A DNA stretch of 64,000 nt. Origin: Terriglobia bacterium. GTDB lineage: Bacteria > Acidobacteriota > Terriglobia > Terriglobales > Acidobacteriaceae. Below, one piece after another: positions 37,498 to 45,562 of this stretch. The notes under the pieces were generated by a model. That model was not told the DNA's origin. It did not search any database and saw nothing but the letters and a program-made list of their open reading frames with translations. Position 1 is the stretch's first letter, and each line of letters starts with the position of its first letter. Both the position numbers and the translations under genes were made by a program. The stretch spans positions 1 through 64,000 of the forward strand of contig JAIQFH010000024.1 in NCBI GenBank assembly GCA_020073385.1. The letters are read 5' to 3'.

Positions 37498-38850
37498 ATG
37501 GAACCACGTCTCATCCTGATCAATCTGCTGATCAAGTTGGGCGTTGCTGCGGCCGTTTCCAGCAGCCTGGTGCGTTCCAAAGAGTTCAAGTCGCTTCTGT
37601 TTCGCGAAGAGCGCACATTTAGGCAAAAAGTGTTTCTCGTGCTCTGGTTGGGACTGCCGATCGTGATCGGGGTCCTGATCCGGATTTCACAAACCAGTTT
37701 TCAGGCAAGCGATCTGAGCTTTGAGACGGCGATGTTGCTGGGCGTCATCGGCGGGCGCTGGGCCGGTTCACTCGGCGGCGCGCTGATGAGTGCTCCTTCT
37801 CTGTTACACGGGGAATGGGCCGCTCTGCCATTCCACGTCCTTAGCGGTTTTCTCGCCGGGCAGTTGCGCACCATGGCGGCCGACAAAGACGATATTTGGT
37901 CATTTTCACCGTTTATCGATCAGAGCATTTTCCGCCTGATTCGCCGAAACTTGCCACGTCCCCGCCTCTTCGACTGGCAGATCATGTTCTTTACCACGAT
38001 TGTCGGTCTGCGCTTTGTGCAAACCGAGCTGGCTCGCTATTTTCCAAGGTCGATCTATAGCATCGAGAGTCCCGATAATCTATGGGTCTTTGGACTCATC
38101 TATGCGGCAACGGTCGCGGCCATCGGAATCGAAATCAAGGTCTTCAACAGCGTGCGCATCCAGATCAAACTGGAAGAGCAAGAGCGTCTTCTGCTGCATG
38201 CCCGCATGGAGGCGCTCCAGAACCAGATCAATCCGCATTTCCTGTTCAACACTCTGAACTCGATTTCGTCACTGGTGCGCTTCGATCCCGACACCGCCAG
38301 GGACATGATCTTCAAGCTCGCGACCATTTTGCGACGCCTCCTTAATAGCAGCGAAGCGTTTGCACCTCTTCGCGAAGAGTTTGAGTTTATCGACAACTAT
38401 CTGGATATCGAGGTCGTCCGCTTCGGAAGGGAAAAACTGCGAGTGGTGAAAGAACTCGATCCCGCGTCACTCGACGTCGTGGTCCCCAGCATGCTGCTGC
38501 AACCGCTGATTGAGAACTCCATCAAGCATGGCCTTGCTCCCAAGATCGAGGGAGGTAGCATCTATCTGCGCAGCCGCGTCACCAATTCACGGTTGATTAT
38601 TGAAGTTGAAGACGACGGTGTCGGCATGGGCAGCGCCCAACTGGATGAAAGCAGCAGTTGGTCGGGCATGGGAATCGGCATGGCGAATATCTCTGAGCGC
38701 CTGCAGGTTCTTTACGGGGATATCGCGCGCATGACCATCGACAGCCATCAGGGGAAGGGAACTCTGGTTCGCATCCGCCTGCCTCTGTTTGAGCCTGACA
38801 GTTCGGTCCCGGAAGGTTTTTACGCCGAGCGCTCGAGCACGCGACGGTAG
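37498..38850 (+). CDS. LytS-type sensor histidine kinase
   Basis: This 450-residue membrane kinase has about five to six hydrophobic segments in the first 220 residues (5TM-5TMR_LYT-like sensor). A His_kinase domain with the phosphoacceptor His247 in QINPHFLFNTLNSISSLV follows. A HATPase domain has the N-box NSIKHGL and the G-box DDGVGMG. This is the LytS/YehU family, which usually signals to a LytTR response regulator, but none lies beside it. The frame is open further left, but that start would lie inside the preceding gene. The 3' end overlaps convergent bshA by 31 nt. Confidence 0.9.
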   Translation: MEPRLILINLLIKLGVAAAVSSSLVRSKEFKSLLFREERTFRQKVFLVLWLGLPIVIGVLIRISQTSFQASDLSFETAMLLGVIGGRWAGSLGGALMSAPSLLHGEWAALPFHVLSGFLAGQLRTMAADKDDIWSFSPFIDQSIFRLIRRNLPRPRLFDWQIMFFTTIVGLRFVQTELARYFPRSIYSIESPDNLWVFGLIYAATVAAIGIEIKVFNSVRIQIKLEEQERLLLHARMEALQNQINPHFLFNTLNSISSLVRFDPDTARDMIFKLATILRRLLNSSEAFAPLREEFEFIDNYLDIEVVRFGREKLRVVKELDPASLDVVVPSMLLQPLIENSIKHGLAPKIEGGSIYLRSRVTNSRLIIEVEDDGVGMGSAQLDESSSWSGMGIGMANISERLQVLYGDIARMTIDSHQGKGTLVRIRLPLFEPDSSVPEGFYAERSSTRR

Positions 38851-39965
38851 AAGTCTTCGTACTGCTTAACGATCTTGGTGGAGCAGAAGCGCTCCATGGC
38901 GACGGCCCTGGCCCGCTTTCCCATCTCCCGCAGCTTCTGTTCATCATTCAGAAGTTCAATCGCATATCGCGCCATCGTATCCACGTCGCCCACGTCGGCC
39001 AGAAATCCGCTTATGCCGTGATCGATCACCTCGGGCACGCCGCCTGCGCGGGTTGAGATGGGAACGACTTCGCACGCCATGGCTTCCAGTGCCGCGAGGC
39101 CAAATGATTCCAGTTCGCTGGGCAGCAACATGATGTCGGCAATCGAAAGCTTCTCGTAGATCTGATCCTGCTTCCCGAGAAACAGGACATCGTCATGAAT
39201 GCCCTTTTGCACTGCAAGCCATTCCGCGACCGACCGGTCCGGGCCGTCGCCGATCAGCAACAACCTTGATGGAATCTGCTTGCGGACGCGGTCGAAGATC
39301 TCGATCACATCGGTTACGCGCTTGACGGGACGAAAGTTGGACAAGTGAACCAGCACGCGTTGATTATTCGGCGCGTACTCACGGCGCAGTTTCTCGGCGA
39401 TCTCCGTATTGCGGTAATAGATATCGCAATTCACGGAGTTGTAGATCACTTCGATCTTGTTTTTCACGTCGAACACGCGTTGTGTCCGTTCGCGGAGATA
39501 GTTTGAAATCGCCGTAACGCCATCGCTCTGCTCGATGGAATATCGAGTAATCCCCAAGTAGGACCGGTCCAGTCCCACAAGTGTGATGTCGGTTCCGTGG
39601 AGTGTCGTGACAAATGGCAGGCGACGGCCGCGTGGGCCGGAAGCCAGCATCTGCCGCGCCAGCATCGCGCTCACCGAATGCGGGATGGCGTAATGAACGT
39701 GCAGCAGGTCCAAGTCGTAGAGCTGGGCCACCTCGGCCATGCGGGTCGCGAGCGCGAGATCGTAGGGGGGGTAATCGAACAGGGGATAACGAGAAACTTC
39801 GACCTCGTGATAATGAATGTTGGGTTCGGCGCCCCGCAACCGGATCGGCTGGGCGTAAGAAATGAAGTGAATCTCGTGGTCGCGCTGCGCCAGTTCCAAT
39901 CCCAATTCGGTGGCCACCACGCCACTGCCGCCGTAGGTTGGATAACAGGTAATCCCGATCTTCAT
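38820..39965 (-). CDS. bshA: N-acetyl-alpha-D-glucosaminyl L-malate synthase
   Basis: This 381-residue GT-B glycosyltransferase (GT4) joins GlcNAc from UDP-GlcNAc to L-malate, the first step of bacillithiol synthesis. The N-terminus MKIGITCYPTYGGSGVVATE is diagnostic for BshA. HVHYAIPHS, LSNFRPVKRV and the nucleotide-sugar motif ELESFGLAALEAMACE follow. The deacetylase BshB and ligase BshC are not adjacent. Together with ypdA it indicates bacillithiol-type redox control. The gene starts after a 117-bp gap from the PilZ gene and overlaps the LytS-type kinase tail to tail. Confidence 0.93.
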   Translation of the reverse strand: MKIGITCYPTYGGSGVVATELGLELAQRDHEIHFISYAQPIRLRGAEPNIHYHEVEVSRYPLFDYPPYDLALATRMAEVAQLYDLDLLHVHYAIPHSVSAMLARQMLASGPRGRRLPFVTTLHGTDITLVGLDRSYLGITRYSIEQSDGVTAISNYLRERTQRVFDVKNKIEVIYNSVNCDIYYRNTEIAEKLRREYAPNNQRVLVHLSNFRPVKRVTDVIEIFDRVRKQIPSRLLLIGDGPDRSVAEWLAVQKGIHDDVLFLGKQDQIYEKLSIADIMLLPSELESFGLAALEAMACEVVPISTRAGGVPEVIDHGISGFLADVGDVDTMARYAIELLNDEQKLREMGKRARAVAMERFCSTKIVKQYEDFYRRVLERSA

Positions 39966-40082
39966 GCGCGCCCGATTTTCATTTGCAGAAGTTCACCGCT
40001 CGCTTGGAGGTTCGATGGCCGGAACTAGCGGCGGATGCAGATTCTACACGAGTATCTGATGCAGAAGCAGTGGGCAGGCCGA

Positions 40083-40763
40083 TTATTGGCCGTCTTTGGG
40101 GCCAAATGCGTTGCCGGGATCGATCTTGTCCAGGTGTGCCTGGAATTTCTTCTTCGATTCCTCAGGCAATCCGGTGAACTCGATTCCCATACCAACGCCG
40201 GGGTCGCGGGTGCGAACCACAGCACTCGGAGTGAGCCGATCTTCTCCCATCCACAGATCAACACGTAGTGCCGTGCCGACAGACAAGGGCATGACGGTCT
40301 CAACATAACAGCCATTTCCGCTGATGTCCGTAGCATTGATGCGCAGTGGAGTGTTCACTCGTTCATCGCGCAGTTCCAGCGGAAAAGAGATCTTATGGCG
40401 CAGAAATTTCCTGCGATTGTCCTGGCGAATCTGGGTACGCTCTTCGGCCATCATTTCAGCGGGAAGGGCAATCGCCCAGGGACAATCCTGGTCTGCTACC
40501 AACTGCACGCCCGCCTGAGTCTTCTTCAGCGCTCCAGCGTCGACGACCCAGACCACCTTGCAGCGGGCTTTCTTGCCTTCATACTGCACGCCGATGACGT
40601 CGCCCACCTTTAATTCAGGCTCAATACCGTAAATACACGCACCGGTCGCACTGATGTTCTGGGCCATGGCGTTCTGGAAGAAGGGCTGGTTGTTCGCACC
40701 CATTCCCCATACCTTGACCTTCAAGTCCAGAGTCGCACGCGGAGCTGACCCTTGGGCCGACAT
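40083..40763 (-). CDS. Tandem PilZ-domain protein
   Basis: This 226-residue soluble protein has two PilZ-like domains. The first (residues 1-105) has NISATGACIYG but no clear RxxxR. The second (residues 115-220) has RRKFLRHKISFPL with ATDISGNGCYVE, the RxxxR and D/NxSxxG motifs that bind cyclic di-GMP. It is therefore a likely c-di-GMP receptor. The partner pathway is unknown, and no cyclase or phosphodiesterase is nearby. A GGAGG site lies 11 nt before the ATG. Confidence 0.85.
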   Translation of the reverse strand: MSAQGSAPRATLDLKVKVWGMGANNQPFFQNAMAQNISATGACIYGIEPELKVGDVIGVQYEGKKARCKVVWVVDAGALKKTQAGVQLVADQDCPWAIALPAEMMAEERTQIRQDNRRKFLRHKISFPLELRDERVNTPLRINATDISGNGCYVETVMPLSVGTALRVDLWMGEDRLTPSAVVRTRDPGVGMGIEFTGLPEESKKKFQAHLDKIDPGNAFGPKDGQ

Positions 40764-40895
40764 GAGTGCTTAAGCCTCCAACGAACAGAAAACGTTGAAT
40801 TGTAAACTAATCTTACTACTTGGGGCTAATTCGTAAGGTTACGAGAGTACCCCAGCCCTGGGTGCAGGAGCCATCCGCGTACGGAAAACAGTTGG

Positions 40896-41774
40896 TTAGG
40901 CTACATTATTCGCCAACAAAGCGCGATACGAGATGAGTTGAATCCCCGCCCGTGCCAGCACTTCACGAGCCGCGGGCATAGTCAGTACCTTTAGTTCAAG
41001 TTCCCGAGACTCCCGTAAGCGCGTCTTCGCAGCCGCCAGATCGGGATCGTTGTAGCCGGGATGGCAAACGAACTCCCAGGTCCCGTCGGGGATGCTTTGG
41101 GCGATCGCTTGGAAGAGCTTTTCATCCAGCGTTCCTGTGACCTCAATGCCGAGCGTCCCGTCGGGCGCTACGAATCCCTCTCGATGGACAGCCCGGCGAA
41201 ACTGTCCAGCAAAGCGGCTCAGAATGCGGACCTCAGCGAAGCGTGTCCACAGATTGGGCCGCGTCAGGAGTTGGCTGGAGCGGAGTGGAAGTCGCGGGCC
41301 GAATGGATTCCGCATCGCCCGCACGCCACAATCATGTGTCGCTCGCAGCAACGGCCTCAGGATTTGCGGAAAAATATGAGTGTGTTTGTGCGTGTCTACG
41401 TGAGAAACCGCAATTCCAGCAGACTGAATCCTTTGAATCTGCGCCCGGGCCTCGGTCTCAATTTCGCGAGCATTCATTCGTCCTGTAAGGGCACGCGCAG
41501 CGAACGTCTTGAGTCCGTCGTGGAATCTTCGCGAATCAGTAATGGTTGGAAGCCCGGGGGCGTCAAGTACCGGCTCGCCATCGATCAGCACGATGTGGCA
41601 GCCGACGCTCAGGCCCGGTAAGGCTTTTGCCATCTGTACGGCCTCGTCGAACGCCCGACTGTTTGCCATAAGCGTGGATGATGTGACGATGCCGCGCGTA
41701 TGTGCCTGGACAATGGCGCGGTTCACGCCCGAAGTAAATCCGAAGTCGTCCGCGTTGATGATGAGCCGCCGCAA
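40896..41774 (-). CDS. hpnK: ChbG/HpnK-family deacetylase (YdjC-like)
   Basis: This 292-residue protein has the polysaccharide-deacetylase-like fold of the ChbG/YdjC/HpnK family. The metal-binding NADDFG motif is at residues 7-12, GCHIVLIDGEPVL near 58 and HVDTHKHTHIFPQI near 125. HpnK members are tied to hopanoid biosynthesis; ChbG removes one acetyl from chito-oligosaccharides. No hopanoid genes are seen here. The start is TTG. It is the last chromosomal gene before the tRNA-Val island. Confidence 0.85.
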   Translation of the reverse strand: MRRLIINADDFGFTSGVNRAIVQAHTRGIVTSSTLMANSRAFDEAVQMAKALPGLSVGCHIVLIDGEPVLDAPGLPTITDSRRFHDGLKTFAARALTGRMNAREIETEARAQIQRIQSAGIAVSHVDTHKHTHIFPQILRPLLRATHDCGVRAMRNPFGPRLPLRSSQLLTRPNLWTRFAEVRILSRFAGQFRRAVHREGFVAPDGTLGIEVTGTLDEKLFQAIAQSIPDGTWEFVCHPGYNDPDLAAAKTRLRESRELELKVLTMPAAREVLARAGIQLISYRALLANNVA

Positions 41775-41968
41775 GCAGTCAGTCTAGCAGGAGGTGAGGA
41801 AGGATCTGCACCCACGAATCCTGAGGTGAGGCCGGGCTGCGGCGTTCAGGGGTTGCGAGGTTTGACCGGTTTTTCCGCCGCCACGTATACTCAGCAAAGG
41901 CGCGCTTCGCGCGGATGCCACTCATTTGATTTCCACCGCCCGGCTATCAGGTCGCGCGAACGCGTGAG

Positions 41969-42045
41969 GGGCGGTTAGCTCAGCTGGTTAGAGCGCCTGC
42001 CTTACAAGCAGGAGGTCGCAGGTTCGAGTCCTGCACTGCCCACCA
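41969..42045 (+). tRNA. tRNA-Val (TAC)
   Basis: This is a 77-nt cloverleaf with encoded CCA. The acceptor GGGCGGT pairs with ACTGCCC with one G-T, the D-arm is GCTCAGCTGGTTAGAGC, and the anticodon loop is CTTACAA with TAC. The T-arm is GCAGGTTCGAGTCCTGC. The 3' half (from the anticodon loop) is the attachment site of the adjacent island, so the gene was reconstituted by integration and remains intact. Confidence 0.97.
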
Positions 42046-42046
42046 T
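42001..42046 (+). repeat. attL, left 46-bp direct repeat within tRNA-Val
   Basis: The repeat starts at CTTACAAGCAGG in the anticodon loop and ends one base after the CCA. It is identical to the copy at the other end of the island, 3,562 bp away. The last 30 or so bases of a tRNA are the usual target of this integrase class. Confidence 0.95.
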
Positions 42047-42102
42047 CCCCTCAACAACTTACAGCTTGACTAGTTTATCAGGTCAGCGTAAGGTCAGCAC
42101 AA

Positions 42103-43242
42103 GTGAAGCGACAAGACGGCTATCTGACGCAGAAGTCCGGCGCATGGCTGGGGCACTACTCCCGCTGGGTCACTGATCCTCGCAACGGGGAAAAGAAGCG
42201 TCAGCAGCGATCATTCAAGATCGGGCCGGTACGTACCACGACCAAAACGCAGGCCCGGAACAAGCTACGGGAACGCATCGTCTCCGAACTCGGCATAACC
42301 GCCGACTCCCGCGCCACACTAGCATGGTTCATAGAGCATCGCTGGAAGCCTGTCTACGAAGGAAACTGGCGCGAATCCACGAAGGCAGTCAACGGCGAAC
42401 TGCTCAAGTTCGTGATTGACCGATTCGGCACAACCCCGATTGAGGACATGGACAGGGTAGCCATGCAGCGATGGCTGGCCGATCTAGCGAAACGCAAATC
42501 AGCCTCACTCGTGCGCCACTGCTATATTTTTCTGCGCTCGATTCTGACGGAAGCTACCGAGCAGGACTACTGCCGCAAGAATCCCGCCCGCTTGCTGCAA
42601 GTGCCACGGCAACTGAAAGCAGTGAAGAAAATTTATCTGACGTTGCCTGAGATACAAGCCCTGCTTGAGGCTGCCACGTTCCAACCCCGTGAGCGGGCCT
42701 TGCTGCGTCTGATTCTCGTGACTGCCCTCCGTCCCTCCGAACTGTTCGCCCTCAAGTGGAAATGCCTCGACATGGTGAATAACACGCTGACCATCACAGA
42801 GACGGTGTACCGTGGCAAGATTCGACCGTATACCAAGACCACGGAAGAGGGGCAGGCTCCACGGCTGGCAGTCCCCGAGGACGCAGTTATGGCCCTCGTA
42901 GAATGGCACTCCCAGAGCAAGCGCAACGGGGATGAGGACTACATCTTCCCGAATGAAGTAGGCGGGTTTCTCCTGAAAGAGAACTATAGCAAGCGAGTCC
43001 TGAAGGAACTGGCAAAGCAGGCCGGTATCCCCAAGCTGAATTTTCAGATACTCCGCAGGACTGTAGCAACCCACGCCCAGCACCTAGGCAGTCTCAAGGA
43101 CGTGCAGACCATCTTACGGCACAAGCAGGCCGAGACAACCTCGCAGCATTACATCCAAGCGATTGAGCAGACGGTGCGGGAGACTGGGAACTTGCTTGCA
43201 GCCAAGATGCTAGAGCAGCCCAAGGGCAACCCCATGAAGTGA
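42103..43242 (+). CDS. int: Tyrosine recombinase / integrase of the tRNA-Val island
   Basis: This 379-residue phage-type integrase has an N-terminal arm-binding and SAM-like core-binding region (about residues 1-165) and a catalytic domain with Arg210 (TALRPSELFAL), Arg318 (QILRRT), His340 (LRHKQ) and the nucleophile Tyr350 (SQHYIQ). The usual histidine of box II (HxxR) is Gln315. The start is GTG after AAGGTCAGC; two direct AGGTCAGC copies at 42,080 and 42,091 could be arm-type sites. It lies right beside attL, as expected. Its last 34 codons are found again as a relic 550 bp downstream. Confidence 0.94.
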   Translation: MKRQDGYLTQKSGAWLGHYSRWVTDPRNGEKKRQQRSFKIGPVRTTTKTQARNKLRERIVSELGITADSRATLAWFIEHRWKPVYEGNWRESTKAVNGELLKFVIDRFGTTPIEDMDRVAMQRWLADLAKRKSASLVRHCYIFLRSILTEATEQDYCRKNPARLLQVPRQLKAVKKIYLTLPEIQALLEAATFQPRERALLRLILVTALRPSELFALKWKCLDMVNNTLTITETVYRGKIRPYTKTTEEGQAPRLAVPEDAVMALVEWHSQSKRNGDEDYIFPNEVGGFLLKENYSKRVLKELAKQAGIPKLNFQILRRTVATHAQHLGSLKDVQTILRHKQAETTSQHYIQAIEQTVRETGNLLAAKMLEQPKGNPMK

Positions 43243-43244
43243 CT

Positions 43245-43439
43245 TTAGCCACGAGGGAAGGAGAACGCAGGGAGAGGACCACTCACGTGGACTTCGATCG
43301 GTTTTTCCTGCTGAGTGACGATCCCCTGTATCCGTCTGGTTGTTCGTGTGGTTCCGATAGCAACTGTAAGCTCTACATCCTCAACATCAACCGGATCACC
43401 TAGGGGTTTGCCATCGCAGACTAACTGAATCTTTTGCAT
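43245..43439 (-). CDS. Small hypothetical protein (64 residues)
   Basis: I do not recognise this protein. The ATG is preceded on the minus strand by AAAGGGA at about 7 nt. The product MQKIQLVCDGKPLGDPVDVE and onward is beta-rich and soluble, with no membrane segment. It lies tail to tail with the integrase and 17 nt after the broken membrane-protein gene, so the two may form a small operon. Confidence 0.55.
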   Translation of the reverse strand: MQKIQLVCDGKPLGDPVDVEDVELTVAIGTTRTTRRIQGIVTQQEKPIEVHVSGPLPAFSFPRG

Positions 43440-43456
43440 GTGCAGTCCCTTTCCAT

Positions 43457-43650
43457 TTAGTTCTGAACGTGTGAGAATCCGTCCAATACCCAGAAGCACA
43501 CCCTCAAAATGACGAACCAAGCCACATTTAAGATAGCGAGGAACCCGATGAACTGCCACGAATCTTTCGCCGGTGCGCATAATCTTGGACTACGGCGAAC
43601 AGTGCGAACAGATCGTAGGCGACAGCGAGCACGATTGATAATCGAGTCAT
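43457..43650 (-). pseudogene. Small membrane protein, apparently frameshifted
   Basis: Two overlapping minus-strand frames each give one hydrophobic helix. The first is MTRLSIVLAVAYDLFALFAVVQDYAH in one frame; the second is DSWQFIGFLAILNVAWFVIL, then RVCFWVLDGFSHVQN to a stop, in another. Read together they make a two-helix protein of about 63 residues of a common small-membrane type. A single-base change near 43,575 would join them. It may be a decayed gene, a sequencing error or two separate small genes. Confidence 0.45.
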
Positions 43651-43791
43651 TCCCCGCTTGACTGACTGTAGCGTTATCGCCATTTCCAGCCCTGTGCTGC
43701 CCCTTTGCCATTGTCTGTGCCGGAAGAACCCCGCTACTAGATAACCCACGTAACCCCGCCTTGTGGCCTAGGCTGCCCGCTGTGATCCTGA

Positions 43792-43893
43792 CATCAGCAC
43801 TACATCCAAGCGATTGAGCAGACGGTGCGGGAGACAGGGAACCTGCTGGAAGGGAAGATGCTAGAGCAGCCCAAGGGCAATCCCATGAAGTGA
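43792..43893 (+). pseudogene. Integrase C-terminal relic (second copy)
   Basis: About 33 codons match the end of the nearby integrase almost base for base, from the nucleophile segment QHYIQAIEQTV to the stop, ending GNPMK. Differences are few and mostly in the NLLxxKML section (NLLEGKM against NLLAAKM). It has no start and no N-terminal part. The sequence in front of it is unrelated. It is probably the end of a related element joined here by recombination, or the result of an internal deletion. Confidence 0.88.
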
Positions 43894-43903
43894 CAGCGCC
43901 CGG

Positions 43904-43948
43904 CCGGGCCGCAAGGCCGTGCAGGTTCAAGTCCTGTTCCGGGCACCA
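43904..43948 (+). pseudogene. 3' fragment of a tRNA-Leu-like gene
   Basis: Just after the integrase relic come a long variable-arm-like stem (GGGCCGCAAGGCC), a T-arm (GCAGGTTCAAGTCCTGT), a 3' acceptor strand TCCGGGC, discriminator A and encoded CCA. The long variable arm and these words fit tRNA-Leu. The 5' half of a tRNA is not visible in front of it. This looks like the attachment-site end of another island that used a tRNA-Leu gene. Identity as Leu rather than Ser is inferred. Confidence 0.7.
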
Positions 43949-43975
43949 TCTGCAAAGACGGTCTACCTTGAAGCC

Positions 43976-44164
43976 TTATCGGGAGTGTACAACCGCGATA
44001 TGCTCCGAGAATTGACGGTCTAATATTGCCTGATTGTCCTCGGCAGTGCCCACTCTAGTGACAGCGAAATACACATCAGGGTATGGGCATATCGTGCATT
44101 CTCCCCGCACGGGCCTACCGTCAAGGAACTCAAGTACATGCAATTCAGGTTTCTTCATAACCAT
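43976..44164 (-). CDS. Small hypothetical protein (62 residues)
   Basis: I do not recognise this protein. The minus-strand start MVMKKPELHVLEFLDG is preceded by AGAGGAG at 4-5 nt, a strong site. It has one CxxC pair (GECTICPYPDVY) but no second pair, so a stable zinc site is unlikely. It ends 12 nt after the immunity-like gene upstream on the same strand, consistent with a two-gene operon. Confidence 0.6.
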   Translation of the reverse strand: MVMKKPELHVLEFLDGRPVRGECTICPYPDVYFAVTRVGTAEDNQAILDRQFSEHIAVVHSR

Positions 44165-44176
44165 TCAACTCCTCTT

Positions 44177-44602
44177 TCACGGTTTCTGAGCAGCTTTTGC
44201 ACACGGAAACGCGCTCTTCGTTGCCAAGACAACCAAAGTCGCCGTTCGCTCGTGGGCCTGCTCGGGGTGCTCCTTAATGTACTTGAGAACAATGTGGACC
44301 GTCTGCCTCAACTCTACCTCTGGCGGCACACATGCTCCCAAATCCTCCATAGAACCCGATGCGTTTTTCACCACAGCAAAAGACATGCCGACTCCATCGT
44401 CCAGTCCCAACATATAACCCTCGCAGATTCCCGCATTGAGAAAGTCCATTTCATCCAATTGCGCTGTTGGTTTGTCGAGGGCTGAACATATCTCCAAAAA
44501 CCTGTTGCCTGAGGTGGAGATATTGGCTTTTTGCGCGTTAACCGGAAACGATAAGATACAGAAGAACGCGAGCACGAAAGCTGTGCATATGCTGTGCTTC
44601 AT
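44177..44602 (-). CDS. Rap1a/Tai-family immunity protein, secreted
   Basis: This 141-residue protein has a signal peptide (MKHSICTAFVLAFFCILSF, cleaved near NAQ). A small alpha-helical domain then has two cysteine pairs (LEICSAL with GICEGYMLG; LGACVPPE with AFPCAKA) and the Rap1a/Tai pattern G-x2-D, then KYIKEHPEQAHERTATLVV. Family members sit in the periplasm and block T6SS peptidoglycan amidases such as Ssp/Tae. No toxin gene is seen in the island. An AAGGAA site supports this start; an upstream ATG in frame is less likely. A different ligand for this fold is possible. Confidence 0.75.
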   Translation of the reverse strand: MKHSICTAFVLAFFCILSFPVNAQKANISTSGNRFLEICSALDKPTAQLDEMDFLNAGICEGYMLGLDDGVGMSFAVVKNASGSMEDLGACVPPEVELRQTVHIVLKYIKEHPEQAHERTATLVVLATKSAFPCAKAAQKP

Positions 44603-44626
44603 TCTGATTTCCTTCTTGTCCAATTA

Positions 44627-44905
44627 CTAGGACGCCCTCGCCATCTCTCTCAGATCCGCGTCGCGTTCGTCTGGTGCGACCCATTCCCCTTTCGGGCGTT
44701 TACATGTTTGGCAGCGCATGACGTATGCACGTTCAGTGACTAAAATAGGTTCAGCGGGGTTTCTGCACTGCTTCCCCCATTCCGGCCTCACTTCGGTGCC
44801 ACAGTCGTCACAAATGAACCGTCCGTTCTCGTGATGGAAGTTTACTGGGCGCATACCGGAAGAGTGCCCCTCGAAGTCCTCCACTGTCAATCCCCTTGTA
44901 GACAT
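44627..44905 (-). CDS. Zinc-ribbon-like hypothetical protein (92 residues)
   Basis: This is a small soluble protein with paired cysteines in CDDCGTE and CQTCKRPK and a further Cys (GKQC), suggesting a zinc ribbon. It begins MSTRGLTVEDFEGHSSGM. The frame stays open far to the right, but the upstream part looks non-coding (low-complexity, many Ser/Pro). The start has no clear ribosome site, so it is a guess. It precedes the immunity-like gene on the same strand by 24 nt. Confidence 0.5.
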   Translation of the reverse strand: MSTRGLTVEDFEGHSSGMRPVNFHHENGRFICDDCGTEVRPEWGKQCRNPAEPILVTERAYVMRCQTCKRPKGEWVAPDERDADLREMARAS

Positions 44906-45171
44906 CCCAAAATTGGGGGCTGACCTGCGGGACACGGGGCTGGGTACAGCCGGTACGTTACGACATACCATGCTCTGCGGTGTTAAGTCCCTCACCCGCC
45001 AGTCCCCGAAGTGGGAGATTCCCGCCGACCGAATCCTAGGTGACAGAACTGGCACACTATCGGCGGGGCCGGTAATGGGATGACAGTACTGCACTCTGTC
45101 ACGGTAACAGTTCGTACTGTAAAGCCTTTGATTACTGGCAGTTACCGATGGGCATGGCAGTGGGATTGCTA

Positions 45172-45457
45172 GTGGGATGCCGGTGCCGATCTGCTTTACC
45201 GCTGGGATGCCACGGGATGCCGCAGCAAGGCTGCTGCATGGGCACTTCAGAAGAAACAAGAACTCAAGACAAAACGGGCACTAGAACTGATAGGCACAGC
45301 GGGCGCATCGGCCACTGCTGCGCCTGACCCGCGCCTAGAGACTGTCGTATATGACGGGGTGTGCATGAGCCGTGCCGAGGCTGACGAACTCCAAGAGCGG
45401 GCATGGCGTGCCCAGCAGCCACGGCGCTACTCGTGGGGCAGTGCGAGGGGAGTCTAG
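45172..45457 (+). pseudogene. Possible coding remnant without a start
   Basis: This plus-strand frame of about 94 codons follows a stop at 45,169. It reads as helical protein text (LQKKQELKTKRALELIG, then VCMSRAEADELQERAW) with coding-like composition. It has no ATG or GTG near its beginning, only an internal ATG late in the frame, so it looks like a broken gene or the end of one cut by rearrangement. The 260-bp region to its left has short repeats of TGGGATGCC. Confidence 0.3.
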
Positions 45458-45562
45458 GACAGCACATGGGACAGCAGTGCAGCCCTCTGATTTCCTGCTT
45501 TATATGCTAAGTTTAGCCCGAAAATCGCGTAATGGTTTCAAGGGCTTAGCCATATTGTGAAA

